Shown: positions 8,874 through 16,083, counted from the stretch's first letter. The stretch is DNA of 30,444 nt from JBFHRB01 sp041591915 (GCA_041591915.1 JBFHRB010000008.1:1-30444), one strand, 5' to 3'. The notes: generated by a model from the sequence alone, not told the origin. Made by a program: numbers and translations.

Positions 8874-10199
8874 CTACTCCTCGGCGAGCATGTCGAGGAC
8901 AACGGCAGCGGACCAGGACTGGTCGCGGGCTCCCAGCGGCGCACCGGTCGTCGCATGCACGTACTCGGCGAATCCGGCGTCGCGAGTGAGCGCCAGCGTC
9001 GCCTGTCGGAGCTGGGTCGCGGGCAGGCGGTCATGGCAGCGGCGCAACGCCCGCCAGAACAGCCAGGTGGTCACCGGCCAGATGGGGCCCCGCCAGTAGT
9101 TGCCGGGATCGAAGGAAGCGTCGCTTGGGCTGGTGCTGGGTGGGAGGTCGAACGCGAGGCCCTCGGCGCCCACGAAGAGGCGTCCGCCGAGCAGCGCCAG
9201 CTGGCGACTCCGCAGCGCGCCGTGGACGTGTCCGGCGACCAGCGGCGCCAGCCCCGCGAGCGTCGTGGCCTCGAGTGCGCGGTCGGTGACGAGATCGTGG
9301 TCGAGGCACAGGCCGGTGCGGGGGTCCATGGCGCGTTCGAGCCCACGGACGGCCCGGTCGCGCCACGCGAGGATCGTGCTCAGCGTCGTCGTGTCGGCCG
9401 CCGCCCGCTGGCCGAGCGCGAACAGCGCGTCGCCGGCGGCCGCGAAGATCGCCGTCCCGAGCACGTCGGTCACCCGGAACGGGTGCTCCGCGTGGAGGCG
9501 GGCGTCCTCGTAGCCCGCCGAGCGCAGGTCGTCGAGGAGCCGCACGAAGCGGTCGTAGTCGATGGTGGTCGGTCGCTGCGCCGGGTCGGCGACGTGCCCG
9601 AGATCCGCGCGCGCGTACGGCTGGACCGGCCCGTCGATCTGCGCGAGCGCAGGGTCCCAGCGCGGGCTGTTGTCGAGGCCGGATTCCCACGGGTGGAAGA
9701 TCGTGAGCAGGCCGGACCCCGTCGGGTCGCGGCACTCGGCGAGGTAGCGGTGCCAACGCAGCAGCGGCGCGAACAGCTCATGGGCGAACGCCGTGCCCTC
9801 GCCGGGCTCGCCGTGGGCGTCGGCGCGTTCCACGATCGTCCGCGCCGCGAGCGCGTGGAGCGCCGGCTGGACGATCCCGCTCGTCGGCACGTCCGGCGGC
9901 GCAGACCGGATCGAGCCGCTGTCCCAGCGCGCCGCGTCGGGGAAGTAGCCGTCGCCGCCGCGGTAGGCGATGTGGGGGATGCGCCCGTCCCTCCACTGCG
10001 CGGCCAGCAGGCTCCGCAGCTCGTCCTTGGCGCGCTCGAGGTCGAACGTCGACCACCCGATGGCGACCAGCGCCGAGTCCCAGCTCCACTGGTGGGGGTA
10101 CAGCCCGGACGCCGGTTGCGTGTACGACCCGTCGACGTCATTGGCCACCAGCACCGCCCGCGCGGCGCTGGCCAGGGGGTCCGCCCGGTCCGACGTCAT
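8874..10199 (-). CDS. Glycoside hydrolase, GH63/mannosylglycerate-hydrolase-like (alpha/alpha-barrel)
   Basis: 441 residues from ATG 10199. The N-terminal Y-P-H-Q-W-S-W-D-S-A (34-43), followed by A-Q-W-R-D-G-R-I-P-H-I, is the signature of the mannosylglycerate/glucosylglycerate hydrolase-like enzymes related to GH63 and trehalase. W-E-S-G-L-D-N-S-P-R-W-D (171-182) carries the likely catalytic acid Asp176. N-Y-W-R-G-P-I-W-P and F-A-E-Y with Glu412, then T-G-x-P-L-G and S-W-S-A-A, form the C-terminal active-site wall. No signal peptide is seen, so it should be cytosolic. Likely substrates are small alpha-glucosides or mannosides such as glucosylglycerate, but trehalose-like sugars are possible. 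A far longer frame upstream is antisense to the YibE/F gene and is rejected. It leads the oxidase gene and is divergent from YibE/F. Confidence 0.85.
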   Translation of the reverse strand: MTSDRADPLASAARAVLVANDVDGSYTQPASGLYPHQWSWDSALVAIGWSTFDLERAKDELRSLLAAQWRDGRIPHIAYRGGDGYFPDAARWDSGSIRSAPPDVPTSGIVQPALHALAARTIVERADAHGEPGEGTAFAHELFAPLLRWHRYLAECRDPTGSGLLTIFHPWESGLDNSPRWDPALAQIDGPVQPYARADLGHVADPAQRPTTIDYDRFVRLLDDLRSAGYEDARLHAEHPFRVTDVLGTAIFAAAGDALFALGQRAAADTTTLSTILAWRDRAVRGLERAMDPRTGLCLDHDLVTDRALEATTLAGLAPLVAGHVHGALRSRQLALLGGRLFVGAEGLAFDLPPSTSPSDASFDPGNYWRGPIWPVTTWLFWRALRRCHDRLPATQLRQATLALTRDAGFAEYVHATTGAPLGARDQSWSAAVVLDMLAEE

Positions 10200-10217
10200 G
10201 CGGCAGTGTTCCGCATG
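10197..10217. promoter_or_regulatory. Perfect 7-7-7 dyad over the glycosidase start codon
   Basis: CATGCGG, a 7-base spacer and CCGCATG form a perfect inverted repeat. Its left arm contains the glycosidase start codon (complement of CAT at 10197-10199), and its right arm contains an unused ATG in phase with YibE/F. The 60-base divergent gap has no other clear element, so this is the best operator candidate. A short RNA hairpin at the start codon is the alternative. Confidence 0.35.
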
Positions 10218-10259
10218 GCTGCGTCCCCACTCCGCAGGCTCGGTACCGTCCAGCGCATC

Positions 10260-11549
10260 ATGGACCCAGCACAGCGCAGACTCCTGACCGTCGTCGGTGG
10301 CATCGTCGCCGTCACCGTGCTCGCACTCCTGCTCCTGTGGCCAGAGCCCGTCGCGCTCCCGGCCATCGCCGATCGGGCGGAGCTCGTCGACGGGCGCGTC
10401 ACGTCCGTCGAGTTCTTCGAGGAGGAGCCGGACGAGTTCCTCGGCCTGAGCGGCGAGATGGTCCGCCTCGACATCGAGGTGCTCGAGGGCGACGACGCCG
10501 GCACGGTGACCCGGATCGAGTCCCCGGTCGAGGGCTACCCGACGTTCCGCGAGGGCGATCGGGTCAAGCTCTCGCCCGGTGGGGTGCCGGGGGAGGAGAC
10601 CCAGTACTTCGTCTCCGACTTCCGTCGCACGGTCCCGCTGTGGACGCTCGGCATCATCTTCGTCCTTGCCGTGGTCGGCATCGGCGGCTGGCACGGCCTG
10701 CGGTCGCTGACGGGCCTGGCCATCAGCCTCTTCGTCGTCGTGCGCTTCGTCGTGCCGGGCATCATCACCGGCCAGAACCCGGTCCTGATCGGGCTCGTGG
10801 GCGCCGTCGCCGTCATGATCGTCACGCTGTACCTGGCGCATGGCGTGAACGCGATGACGACGGCTGCCGTGGTCGGCACCAGCGCCGCCCTGGTCGTCAC
10901 GGTCCTCCTGGGGGCGGTCTTCGTCGAGGTCGGCAAGCTCACCGGCTTCTCCTCCGAGGAGGCCACGCTCGCGCGCTTCGTCGTCGAGGGGCTCGACCTC
11001 CAGGGCCTCGTGCTCGCGGGCCTGATCATCGCCGCGCTGGGTGTGCTCGATGACGTCACCGTCACGCAGGCTTCCACCGTGTTCGCCCTCCGCGACGCCG
11101 ACCCGGGCATGGGCGTCACCGAGCTCTTCCGGCGGGCCATGGTCGTCGGTCGCGATCACATCGCCTCCACCGTCAACACGCTGTTCCTGGCGTACACGGG
11201 TGCCTCGCTGGCGCTGATGGTCCTCTTCTCGACGGGTGGGCTGCCGGTCGCGGAGATCCTCAACTCCGAGGTCGTCGCCGAGGAGCTCATCAAGACGCTC
11301 GTCGGCTCCATCGGCCTGATCTCGGCCGTGCCGATCACGACGTTCCTGTCGGCGACCGTCGCCGTCGGGGGCCAGCTCGGCACGGGCGGGGCGCACGTGC
11401 ACGCGCACCCGCACCCCGTGGTGTCGGGCGAGGCGCCACCGGCGACCGAGGACGAGGCGGCCTACGCCGCGTGGGTGAAGTTCCTGCGTGAGGGACCGCC
11501 CGACCTCGGTGACACGCCGCCGTCCCCGGACGGCGACGAAGGCCCGTAG
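10260..11549 (+). CDS. YibE/F family integral membrane protein
   Basis: 429 residues from ATG 10260. An N-terminal membrane anchor (8-27) is followed by an extracytoplasmic beta-rich domain to about residue 120 (G-R-V-T-S-V-E-F-F, then Y-P-T-F-R-E-G-D-R-V). About eight membrane segments follow, ending near residue 380, with the family motif L-G-V-L-D-D-V-T-V-T-Q-A and the conserved A-S-T-V-N-T-L-x-L-A-Y. The C-terminal tail is Pro/Asp-rich and starts with a His-rich H-V-H-A-H-P-H-P that could bind metal. The role of the family is not established. An in-frame ATG at 10215 is possible, but neither start has a good ribosome site. TACCGT at 10243-10248 favours transcription starting close to 10260. 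Thymidine kinase follows after 61 bases. Confidence 0.88.
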   Translation: MDPAQRRLLTVVGGIVAVTVLALLLLWPEPVALPAIADRAELVDGRVTSVEFFEEEPDEFLGLSGEMVRLDIEVLEGDDAGTVTRIESPVEGYPTFREGDRVKLSPGGVPGEETQYFVSDFRRTVPLWTLGIIFVLAVVGIGGWHGLRSLTGLAISLFVVVRFVVPGIITGQNPVLIGLVGAVAVMIVTLYLAHGVNAMTTAAVVGTSAALVVTVLLGAVFVEVGKLTGFSSEEATLARFVVEGLDLQGLVLAGLIIAALGVLDDVTVTQASTVFALRDADPGMGVTELFRRAMVVGRDHIASTVNTLFLAYTGASLALMVLFSTGGLPVAEILNSEVVAEELIKTLVGSIGLISAVPITTFLSATVAVGGQLGTGGAHVHAHPHPVVSGEAPPATEDEAAYAAWVKFLREGPPDLGDTPPSPDGDEGP

Positions 11550-11556
11550 TCGCTAC

Positions 11557-11585
11557 CTGACCGCGCCCGAGCCGTGCGGTACAAC
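11557..11585 (+). promoter_or_regulatory. Promoter candidate for thymidine kinase (CTGACC - 17 bases - TACAAC)
   Basis: A -35 CTGACC (11557-11562), a 17-base spacer and a -10 TACAAC (11580-11585) match the housekeeping sigma pattern better than any other site in the window. The ribosome site AGGGGA at 11600-11605 lies 5 bases before TTG 11611. Confidence 0.55.
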
Positions 11586-11610
11586 GTCGGGGACGGACCA
11601 GGGGACCGAG

Positions 11611-12246
11611 TTGGGATCGCTCCGCTTCTTCTACGGGACGATGAACTGCGGCAAGTCGACGCTCGCGCTGCAGATCGACCACAACAACGCCGGCGCCGGC
11701 AAGCGTGGGCTGCGCCTGACGATGCACGACCGCGAGGGGGCGGCGATCTCCTCGCGGATCGGCCTTTCACGGGAGGCGATCGTCCTCGACGCCCACACCG
11801 ACATCGAGCGCCTGGTCCGTGGCCGGCTCGGGGCCGGCGAGGCCCTCGACTACCTGATCTGTGACGAGGCCCAGTTCTACACGCCGGCGCAGGTCGAGCA
11901 GCTCGCCCTGATCGCGGACGAGCTCGACATCGACGTGGACGCCTTCGGGCTGCTCAGCGACTTCGCGACCCAGCTCTTCCCCGGGTCGAAGCGGTTGATG
12001 GAACTCGCAGACGAGCGGACGGAGCTGCAGGTCCGCGCGAGGTGCTGGTGCGGCGCGCCGGCCACCCACAACGCCCGCACGATCGACGGCCGGATCACCT
12101 ACGAGGGCGAGCAGATCGTCGTCGGCGACATCGACGGTGGTCGCGTCGCGTACGAGGTGCTGTGTCGGAGGCACTACCGCCAGGGCGTGACGGGTGCCAC
12201 GGCCGACGCCGTGGGCGATCCGGAGCCGATGCGCTCCGACCGCTGA
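11611..12246 (+). CDS. tdk: Thymidine kinase
   Basis: 211 residues from TTG 11611. It phosphorylates thymidine with ATP in the pyrimidine salvage pathway, in the cytosol. It is of type II: P-loop G-T-M-N-C-G-K-S (9-16), catalytic Glu86 in I-C-D-E-A-Q-F, F-G-L-L-S-D-F (112-118), and a zinc-binding lasso domain with Cys145, Cys147, Cys185 and His188 (C-W-C-G, then C-R-R-H-Y). The Cys in the P-loop and the C-W-C-G-A-x-A-T-H-N-A-R block are typical of actinobacterial members. A longer frame to 11488 overlaps the YibE/F gene and has no start signal. The gene ends 16 bases before a bidirectional hairpin terminator. Confidence 0.95.
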   Translation: MGSLRFFYGTMNCGKSTLALQIDHNNAGAGKRGLRLTMHDREGAAISSRIGLSREAIVLDAHTDIERLVRGRLGAGEALDYLICDEAQFYTPAQVEQLALIADELDIDVDAFGLLSDFATQLFPGSKRLMELADERTELQVRARCWCGAPATHNARTIDGRITYEGEQIVVGDIDGGRVAYEVLCRRHYRQGVTGATADAVGDPEPMRSDR

Positions 12247-12262
12247 CCCCCGAGACGACGAA

Positions 12263-12285
12263 GGCCCCGGCGAGACGCCGGGGCC
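12263..12285. terminator. Bidirectional terminator between tdk and the DUF2510 operon
   Basis: GGCCCCGGCG, loop AGA and CGCCGGGGCC form a perfect 10-bp stem between two converging transcription units (stops at 12246 and 12304). Near-symmetry lets it serve both directions. No long T-tract is present. Confidence 0.75.
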
Positions 12286-12303
12286 GTCGCAGGTCGCCGT
12301 GCG

Positions 12304-12834
12304 CTACTTCACGAAACGGAACGTCAGCGGGTAGCGGTAGTGCTCGCCGTTGCTCGCCTTGATCGCGGCGATGATGGGCAGGACGAACGCCATGATCCCG
12401 AAGACGATGAAGCCGAGGAGTCCGATGATCACCAGCGTCAGGATCCCGGAGATCAGGAAGTAGATGAAGATCGAGATCTGGAAGTTCAGGGCCTCCTTGG
12501 CCTCGATCTCGATGAACTGCGACTCCTCCTTCTTGATCAGCCAGATGATCAGCGGGCCGATCACGCCGAGCACGAAGATCGCCAGGTGCGCGAGGACCGA
12601 CCACAGGGTGTCGTCGGAGGAGTTCGACGGTGCCGAACCACCCGCGACGGGCCAGTTCGAGGGACTGCTCGCCGGCTGGCCGGGCGCGGTCTGCTCGGTC
12701 CACTGGGCTCCGTCCCAGTAGCGCTGCTGGCTGGGCATCGAGGGGTCGGCGTACCAACCCGCGGGAGGCGCGGCTCCGCCGCCGCCGGGTGTGCCCGGGT
12801 CGTCCATCGGCGTCCCGAGATCGTCGCTGCTCAT
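12304..12834 (-). CDS. DUF2510 - DUF4870 membrane protein
   Basis: 176 residues. A DUF2510 motif (A-G-W-Y-A-D-P, then R-Y-W-D-G-A-Q-W-T-E-Q, residues 25-48) is joined by a Ser/Pro linker to a DUF4870 (Tic20-like) domain. That domain has membrane helices at about 79-101, 117-135 and 138-160, with the family pattern I-I-W-L-I-K-K-E-E-S-x-F-I and E-A-L-N-F-Q. It ends in the usual Y-R-Y-P-L-T-F-R-F-V-K. The function is unknown. DUF2510 is a short, Trp-rich domain common at the N-terminus of actinobacterial membrane proteins. The ATG overlaps the stop of the RDD gene (ATGA), with AAGGGGA 7 bases upstream. It is the last gene of a four-gene operon. Confidence 0.92.
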   Translation of the reverse strand: MSSDDLGTPMDDPGTPGGGGAAPPAGWYADPSMPSQQRYWDGAQWTEQTAPGQPASSPSNWPVAGGSAPSNSSDDTLWSVLAHLAIFVLGVIGPLIIWLIKKEESQFIEIEAKEALNFQISIFIYFLISGILTLVIIGLLGFIVFGIMAFVLPIIAAIKASNGEHYRYPLTFRFVK

Positions 12835-13481
12835 CCTGCCGTCCCCTTGTCGCGTCGCGTGACGATACGAACATACTCGTCCACCGGCAGCGGCTGGTCA
12901 GGCACCGCGACGACCCACGTCCCCGTCATCCTGTCGTGCCAGGTCCGACGCTCGGCGTCCCAGAGCATCCAGAGGAAGCCGAGGCCGAACACGAGCGCCG
13001 ACAGCAGCTTGGCGAACAGGCGGCCCCACGCCTTGCCCCAGCCGATCGGCTGGCCCCGGTCGTCCACGATCCGGATCCGTAGCCAGTGCTTGCCCGGGGT
13101 CTGGGAGAGGCGCGTCGACTCGCAGACGACCGGCCACGCGACCAGCGGGATGTAGGCGATCACGTAGGACACGATCGCGACGATGATGCCGCCGCGCTCG
13201 CCGCCCAGGGCGAACCCGATGAGCGACGCGATGCCGATCACGAGCACGGCGCCGAACCCGAGCACGGCGGCGACGCCGTAGTCGATGAAGTAGGCGCCGA
13301 GACGGGTCCCGAAGTCCGCGGTCACGAGGCCGCGGGGCCCGAGCGGGCCGGCAACGACATGGTGGCCAGGCGGGGCCGGCGGCTGCCAGTGCTCGGTCCA
13401 TCGACCCCCGTCCCACCAGCGGTGTCCCGGCCCGGTGGGGTCCGGGTACCAGCCGGCCGGCGGTGGCGGTGCTCCCTCCAC
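12831..13481 (-). CDS. DUF2510 - RDD family membrane protein
   Basis: 216 residues from GTG 13481, 2 bases after the stop of the DUF2752 gene. The DUF2510 motif (A-G-W-Y-P-D-P, then R-W-W-D-G-G-R-W-T-E-H) lies at 9-32. An RDD domain runs from about residue 53: F-G-T-R-L-G-A-Y-F-I-D with the family Arg60 and Asp67, membrane helices at about 69-93, 98-120 and 155-174, Q-T-P-G-K in the loop, and the closing W-D-A-E-R-R-T-W-H-D-R-M-T-G-T block. RDD proteins are small membrane proteins, some implicated in ion transport or stress tolerance. The substrate is unknown here. The gene overlaps the next by 4 bases. A longer frame upstream is antisense-like and covers DUF2752, so it is rejected. Confidence 0.9.
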   Translation of the reverse strand: MEGAPPPPAGWYPDPTGPGHRWWDGGRWTEHWQPPAPPGHHVVAGPLGPRGLVTADFGTRLGAYFIDYGVAAVLGFGAVLVIGIASLIGFALGGERGGIIVAIVSYVIAYIPLVAWPVVCESTRLSQTPGKHWLRIRIVDDRGQPIGWGKAWGRLFAKLLSALVFGLGFLWMLWDAERRTWHDRMTGTWVVAVPDQPLPVDEYVRIVTRRDKGTAG

Positions 13482-13483
13482 GC

Positions 13484-13921
13484 TCAGGAGTGGAGCCAGA
13501 GGAGTGGCTCGACGGGGATGTTGCGCAGGACCCAGAACAGCGAGACGCCGATGCCGACACCCAGCATCCATCGAGCGGACGGCTCGAAGCGGCGGTCGGT
13601 CCGTCCGAGCGACCGGCCCAGCCACAACAACCACGCCACGAGCAGGAACGGCAGTGCGGTCACGGTCAGGACGTTGAACCCGGCGGCGGCGACAACGTCG
13701 CCCCGCAACAGCGCGTGCACGCACCGGAGCGTCCCGCACCCGGGGCACTCGAGACCCGTCACGAGCTTGAAGGGGCACGTCGGGTACGCACCGGGCTGGT
13801 TGGGGTCGACGACCGCGAGGACCGCGCAGGCCGCCAGCCCGACCGCGCCGACCGCGGCGGGTGGCGTCCACGCGGGGAGCCGGGTGACGGCCCCGTGCAG
13901 TGCGGTGTCGACGGTGCTCAT
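13484..13921 (-). CDS. DUF2752 membrane protein
   Basis: 145 residues from ATG 13921, which shares one base with the stop of the upstream CD225-like gene. A helix at 22-38 is followed by the family motif C-P-F-K-L-V-T-G-L-E-C-P-G-C-G-T-L-R (49-66, Cys49, Cys59, Cys62), then A-L-L-R-G-D. Membrane helices at about 84-102 and 118-135 complete the protein. The Cys cluster is typical of the family, whose function is unknown. The Cys residues could bind a metal or form a disulfide. DUF2752 genes are often found beside CD225/TM2-type genes, as here. Confidence 0.9.
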   Translation of the reverse strand: MSTVDTALHGAVTRLPAWTPPAAVGAVGLAACAVLAVVDPNQPGAYPTCPFKLVTGLECPGCGTLRCVHALLRGDVVAAAGFNVLTVTALPFLLVAWLLWLGRSLGRTDRRFEPSARWMLGVGIGVSLFWVLRNIPVEPLLWLHS

Positions 13922-14361
13922 CAGAAGTTGCCGCCCCCGAGGCCGACCGCGAGTGCGAACACGAAGTAGAGGACGGCGAAGACGAGACCGACGCCGGCCG
14001 AGATCAAGGTCCACATGCGTGCCTTGTCGGCGGCCTCGCGGGCGGCGGTGGCGTCACCGCGGTTGATCGCCTCCTTGGCCCGAGCCGAGAACACGATCCC
14101 GGCGATCCCGGCGGGCAGGCAGCACAGGATCGTGGCAGCGATCGACTGCCAGAACCACGGATCGATCCCCGTCACCGGGCCCGTGCTCGTGACGCCGTAG
14201 CCGCCGCCAGCGTCCCAGCCCTGGCCCACCTGCGACTGCTGCTGCAGCGGCGCGCTGTGCTCGGTCCACTTCTCGCCGTCCCAGTACCGCTGCGTGCCGG
14301 GCTGGGTCGGGTCGGGGTACCAGCCCGGTGCCGGGTTCTGGTTCGGAGGGTTCTGGTCCAT
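13921..14361 (-). CDS. DUF2510 - CD225/dispanin-like membrane protein
   Basis: 146 residues, first gene of the operon. The DUF2510 motif (P-G-W-Y-P-D-P, then R-Y-W-D-G-E-K-W-T-E-H, 12-35) is followed by a Gln/Gly linker and a CD225-type two-helix domain. Helix 1 is at about 71-93 with I-L-C-C-L-P-A-G-I-A-G-I-V-F-S-A-R-A, then an amphipathic stretch rich in Ala (N-R-G-D-A-T-A-A-R-E-A-A-D-K-A), and helix 2 is at about 117-140. Bacterial CD225 proteins are thought to be small membrane proteins affecting membrane properties, and no precise role is known. ATG 14361 follows AGGGG at about 8 bases. A TAGAGT box and a dyad lie upstream. Confidence 0.9.
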   Translation of the reverse strand: MDQNPPNQNPAPGWYPDPTQPGTQRYWDGEKWTEHSAPLQQQSQVGQGWDAGGGYGVTSTGPVTGIDPWFWQSIAATILCCLPAGIAGIVFSARAKEAINRGDATAAREAADKARMWTLISAGVGLVFAVLYFVFALAVGLGGGNF

Positions 14362-14390
14362 GCGTTGCCCCTGTCGTTCCGTCGTCGCGG

Positions 14391-14423
14391 ACTCTAGGCC
14401 AGCCCGCCGACCGCGGGCGGTCG
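14391..14423 (-). promoter_or_regulatory. Promoter and operator candidate for the DUF2510 operon
   Basis: On the minus strand TAGAGT (14396-14391) is a good -10 candidate 30 bases before ATG 14361. Just upstream, CGACCG-CCCG-CGGTCG (14408-14423) is a perfect 6-4-6 dyad filling the -10/-35 spacer and could be an operator. No -35 match is evident. Confidence 0.4.
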
Positions 14424-14506
14424 AGCAGGAACCGCGCCTGGCCCTGTCGAATCACTCACCACGGACGCGCGTGCCCGCCGTCCGTCGCCCACGCCTGGAG
14501 CACACC

Positions 14507-15190
14507 ATGCGCCGCTTCGTCCACCTCCTCGTCGCCGCGATGGCAGCCGTCAGCCTCCTCGCTGCCGGGACCACGCCCGCCTACGAGCCCACCACCGAGA
14601 ACCTCTTCACCCACAACCCCAACGCGGGCTGTGCGGACCGGAGCGGCCACGTGCTCATCCGTGAGCAGCTCGCGGGCTCGAACTGCGGCTACATCTACGG
14701 CGCCCCCATCGGCCAGATCGAGGAGGAGACCGAGTCCGGCGTGTTCGAGAACGCGCGCGAGTACACGACCACCGAGGGCGAACTCTTCCGCCTGGACGGC
14801 AGCCGCGACATCGAGGGCGTCGTCGTCGTCGCCTCGCGCGAGAGCTTCTGCGCGTCGCCGGCCCCCGTTCCGTGCGTCCCGCACGGCGGCCAGGGCTCCG
14901 GGCTCGGCGAGATCGTCGTCGACCTGAAGGTCACCGGCGTCCTCGCGGGCGACCAGTTCGCGTTCCGGACGCTCGGCACGACCACCGTCTCGGGGGTCGT
15001 CCTCCCCGGCCAGACCAAGATCGAGCTCCCCTACACGATCGCGATCCCGTCCGACTTCGACGGCGCGGAGTTCGGCTCGCTGACCTTCTCCGTCGACGTC
15101 AAGGGCTGGCACGTCAACTCCGGCTACGCCAACGCGAGTGGTGCGACGACCGTCAACGTCCCGACGCTGACCGAGGTCGTCGCGAGCTGA
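14507..15190 (+). CDS. Secreted hypothetical protein with four cysteines
   Basis: 227 residues from ATG 14507, with TGGAG 6 bases upstream. A Sec signal peptide (R-R-F, hydrophobic 5-20) has a probable cleavage after T-P-A near residue 25. The mature protein starts with an Asn/Cys-rich part (Cys42, Cys60, with C-A-D-R-S-G-H and S-N-C-G-Y) and has a second Cys pair at 115 and 123 (S-F-C-A-S-P-A-P-V-P-C). From about 133 to the end it is beta-strand-rich, with alternating Val/Thr and no lysine cluster. The four cysteines probably form two disulfides. There is no membrane anchor or cell-wall sorting signal, so it is likely released. I do not recognise the family. It is the last gene before the fold axis. 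Confidence 0.8.
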   Translation: MRRFVHLLVAAMAAVSLLAAGTTPAYEPTTENLFTHNPNAGCADRSGHVLIREQLAGSNCGYIYGAPIGQIEEETESGVFENAREYTTTEGELFRLDGSRDIEGVVVVASRESFCASPAPVPCVPHGGQGSGLGEIVVDLKVTGVLAGDQFAFRTLGTTTVSGVVLPGQTKIELPYTIAIPSDFDGAEFGSLTFSVDVKGWHVNSGYANASGATTVNVPTLTEVVAS

Positions 15191-15207
15191 CGTCCCTGTG
15201 GCAACGA

Positions 15208-15237
15208 CCAGGGCCGCGCCAGCTGGCGCGGCCCTGG
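15208..15237. terminator. GC-rich terminator hairpin at the fold axis
   Basis: CCAGGGCCGCGCC, AGCT and GGCGCGGCCCTGG form a perfect 13-bp stem with a 4-base, self-complementary loop, beginning 18 bases after the stop at 15190. This is what a rho-independent terminator for the secreted-protein gene would look like. The window axis passes through the loop (15222/15223). Beyond the natural stem the symmetry simply continues for 15 kb, so the true outer limit of the hairpin cannot be seen. Confidence 0.7.
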
Positions 15238-15254
15238 TCGTTGCCACAGGGACG

Positions 15255-15938
15255 TCAGCTCGCGACGACCTCGGTCAGCGTCGGGACGTTGACGGTCGTC
15301 GCACCACTCGCGTTGGCGTAGCCGGAGTTGACGTGCCAGCCCTTGACGTCGACGGAGAAGGTCAGCGAGCCGAACTCCGCGCCGTCGAAGTCGGACGGGA
15401 TCGCGATCGTGTAGGGGAGCTCGATCTTGGTCTGGCCGGGGAGGACGACCCCCGAGACGGTGGTCGTGCCGAGCGTCCGGAACGCGAACTGGTCGCCCGC
15501 GAGGACGCCGGTGACCTTCAGGTCGACGACGATCTCGCCGAGCCCGGAGCCCTGGCCGCCGTGCGGGACGCACGGAACGGGGGCCGGCGACGCGCAGAAG
15601 CTCTCGCGCGAGGCGACGACGACGACGCCCTCGATGTCGCGGCTGCCGTCCAGGCGGAAGAGTTCGCCCTCGGTGGTCGTGTACTCGCGCGCGTTCTCGA
15701 ACACGCCGGACTCGGTCTCCTCCTCGATCTGGCCGATGGGGGCGCCGTAGATGTAGCCGCAGTTCGAGCCCGCGAGCTGCTCACGGATGAGCACGTGGCC
15801 GCTCCGGTCCGCACAGCCCGCGTTGGGGTTGTGGGTGAAGAGGTTCTCGGTGGTGGGCTCGTAGGCGGGCGTGGTCCCGGCAGCGAGGAGGCTGACGGCT
15901 GCCATCGCGGCGACGAGGAGGTGGACGAAGCGGCGCAT
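15255..15938 (-). CDS. Secreted four-cysteine hypothetical protein (mirror copy)
   Basis: Exact reverse-complement copy of 14507-15190, so the two copies converge tail to tail on the same hairpin with 64 bases between their stops. It has the same signal peptide and the same four cysteines. It is probably not a second gene in the genome. Confidence 0.78.
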   Translation of the reverse strand: MRRFVHLLVAAMAAVSLLAAGTTPAYEPTTENLFTHNPNAGCADRSGHVLIREQLAGSNCGYIYGAPIGQIEEETESGVFENAREYTTTEGELFRLDGSRDIEGVVVVASRESFCASPAPVPCVPHGGQGSGLGEIVVDLKVTGVLAGDQFAFRTLGTTTVSGVVLPGQTKIELPYTIAIPSDFDGAEFGSLTFSVDVKGWHVNSGYANASGATTVNVPTLTEVVAS

Positions 15939-16021
15939 GGTGTGCTCCAGGCGTGGGCGACGGACGGCGGGCACGCGCGTCCGTGGTGAGTGATTCGACA
16001 GGGCCAGGCGCGGTTCCTGCT

Positions 16022-16054
16022 CGACCGCCCGCGGTCGGCGGGCTGGCCTAGAGT
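16022..16054 (+). promoter_or_regulatory. Promoter and operator candidate for the DUF2510 operon (mirror copy)
   Basis: Mirror of 14391-14423. CGACCG-CCCG-CGGTCG is at 16022-16037 and TAGAGT at 16049-16054, ahead of ATG 16084. Confidence 0.4.
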
Positions 16055-16083
16055 CCGCGACGACGGAACGACAGGGGCAACGC

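Noticed and set aside
8874..11549. Two open frames of about 850 codons on opposite strands (8955-11549 and 8874-11414)
   Set aside because: Each fuses a real gene (YibE/F or the glycosidase) to an antisense shadow of the other. The real starts are at 10260 and 10199.
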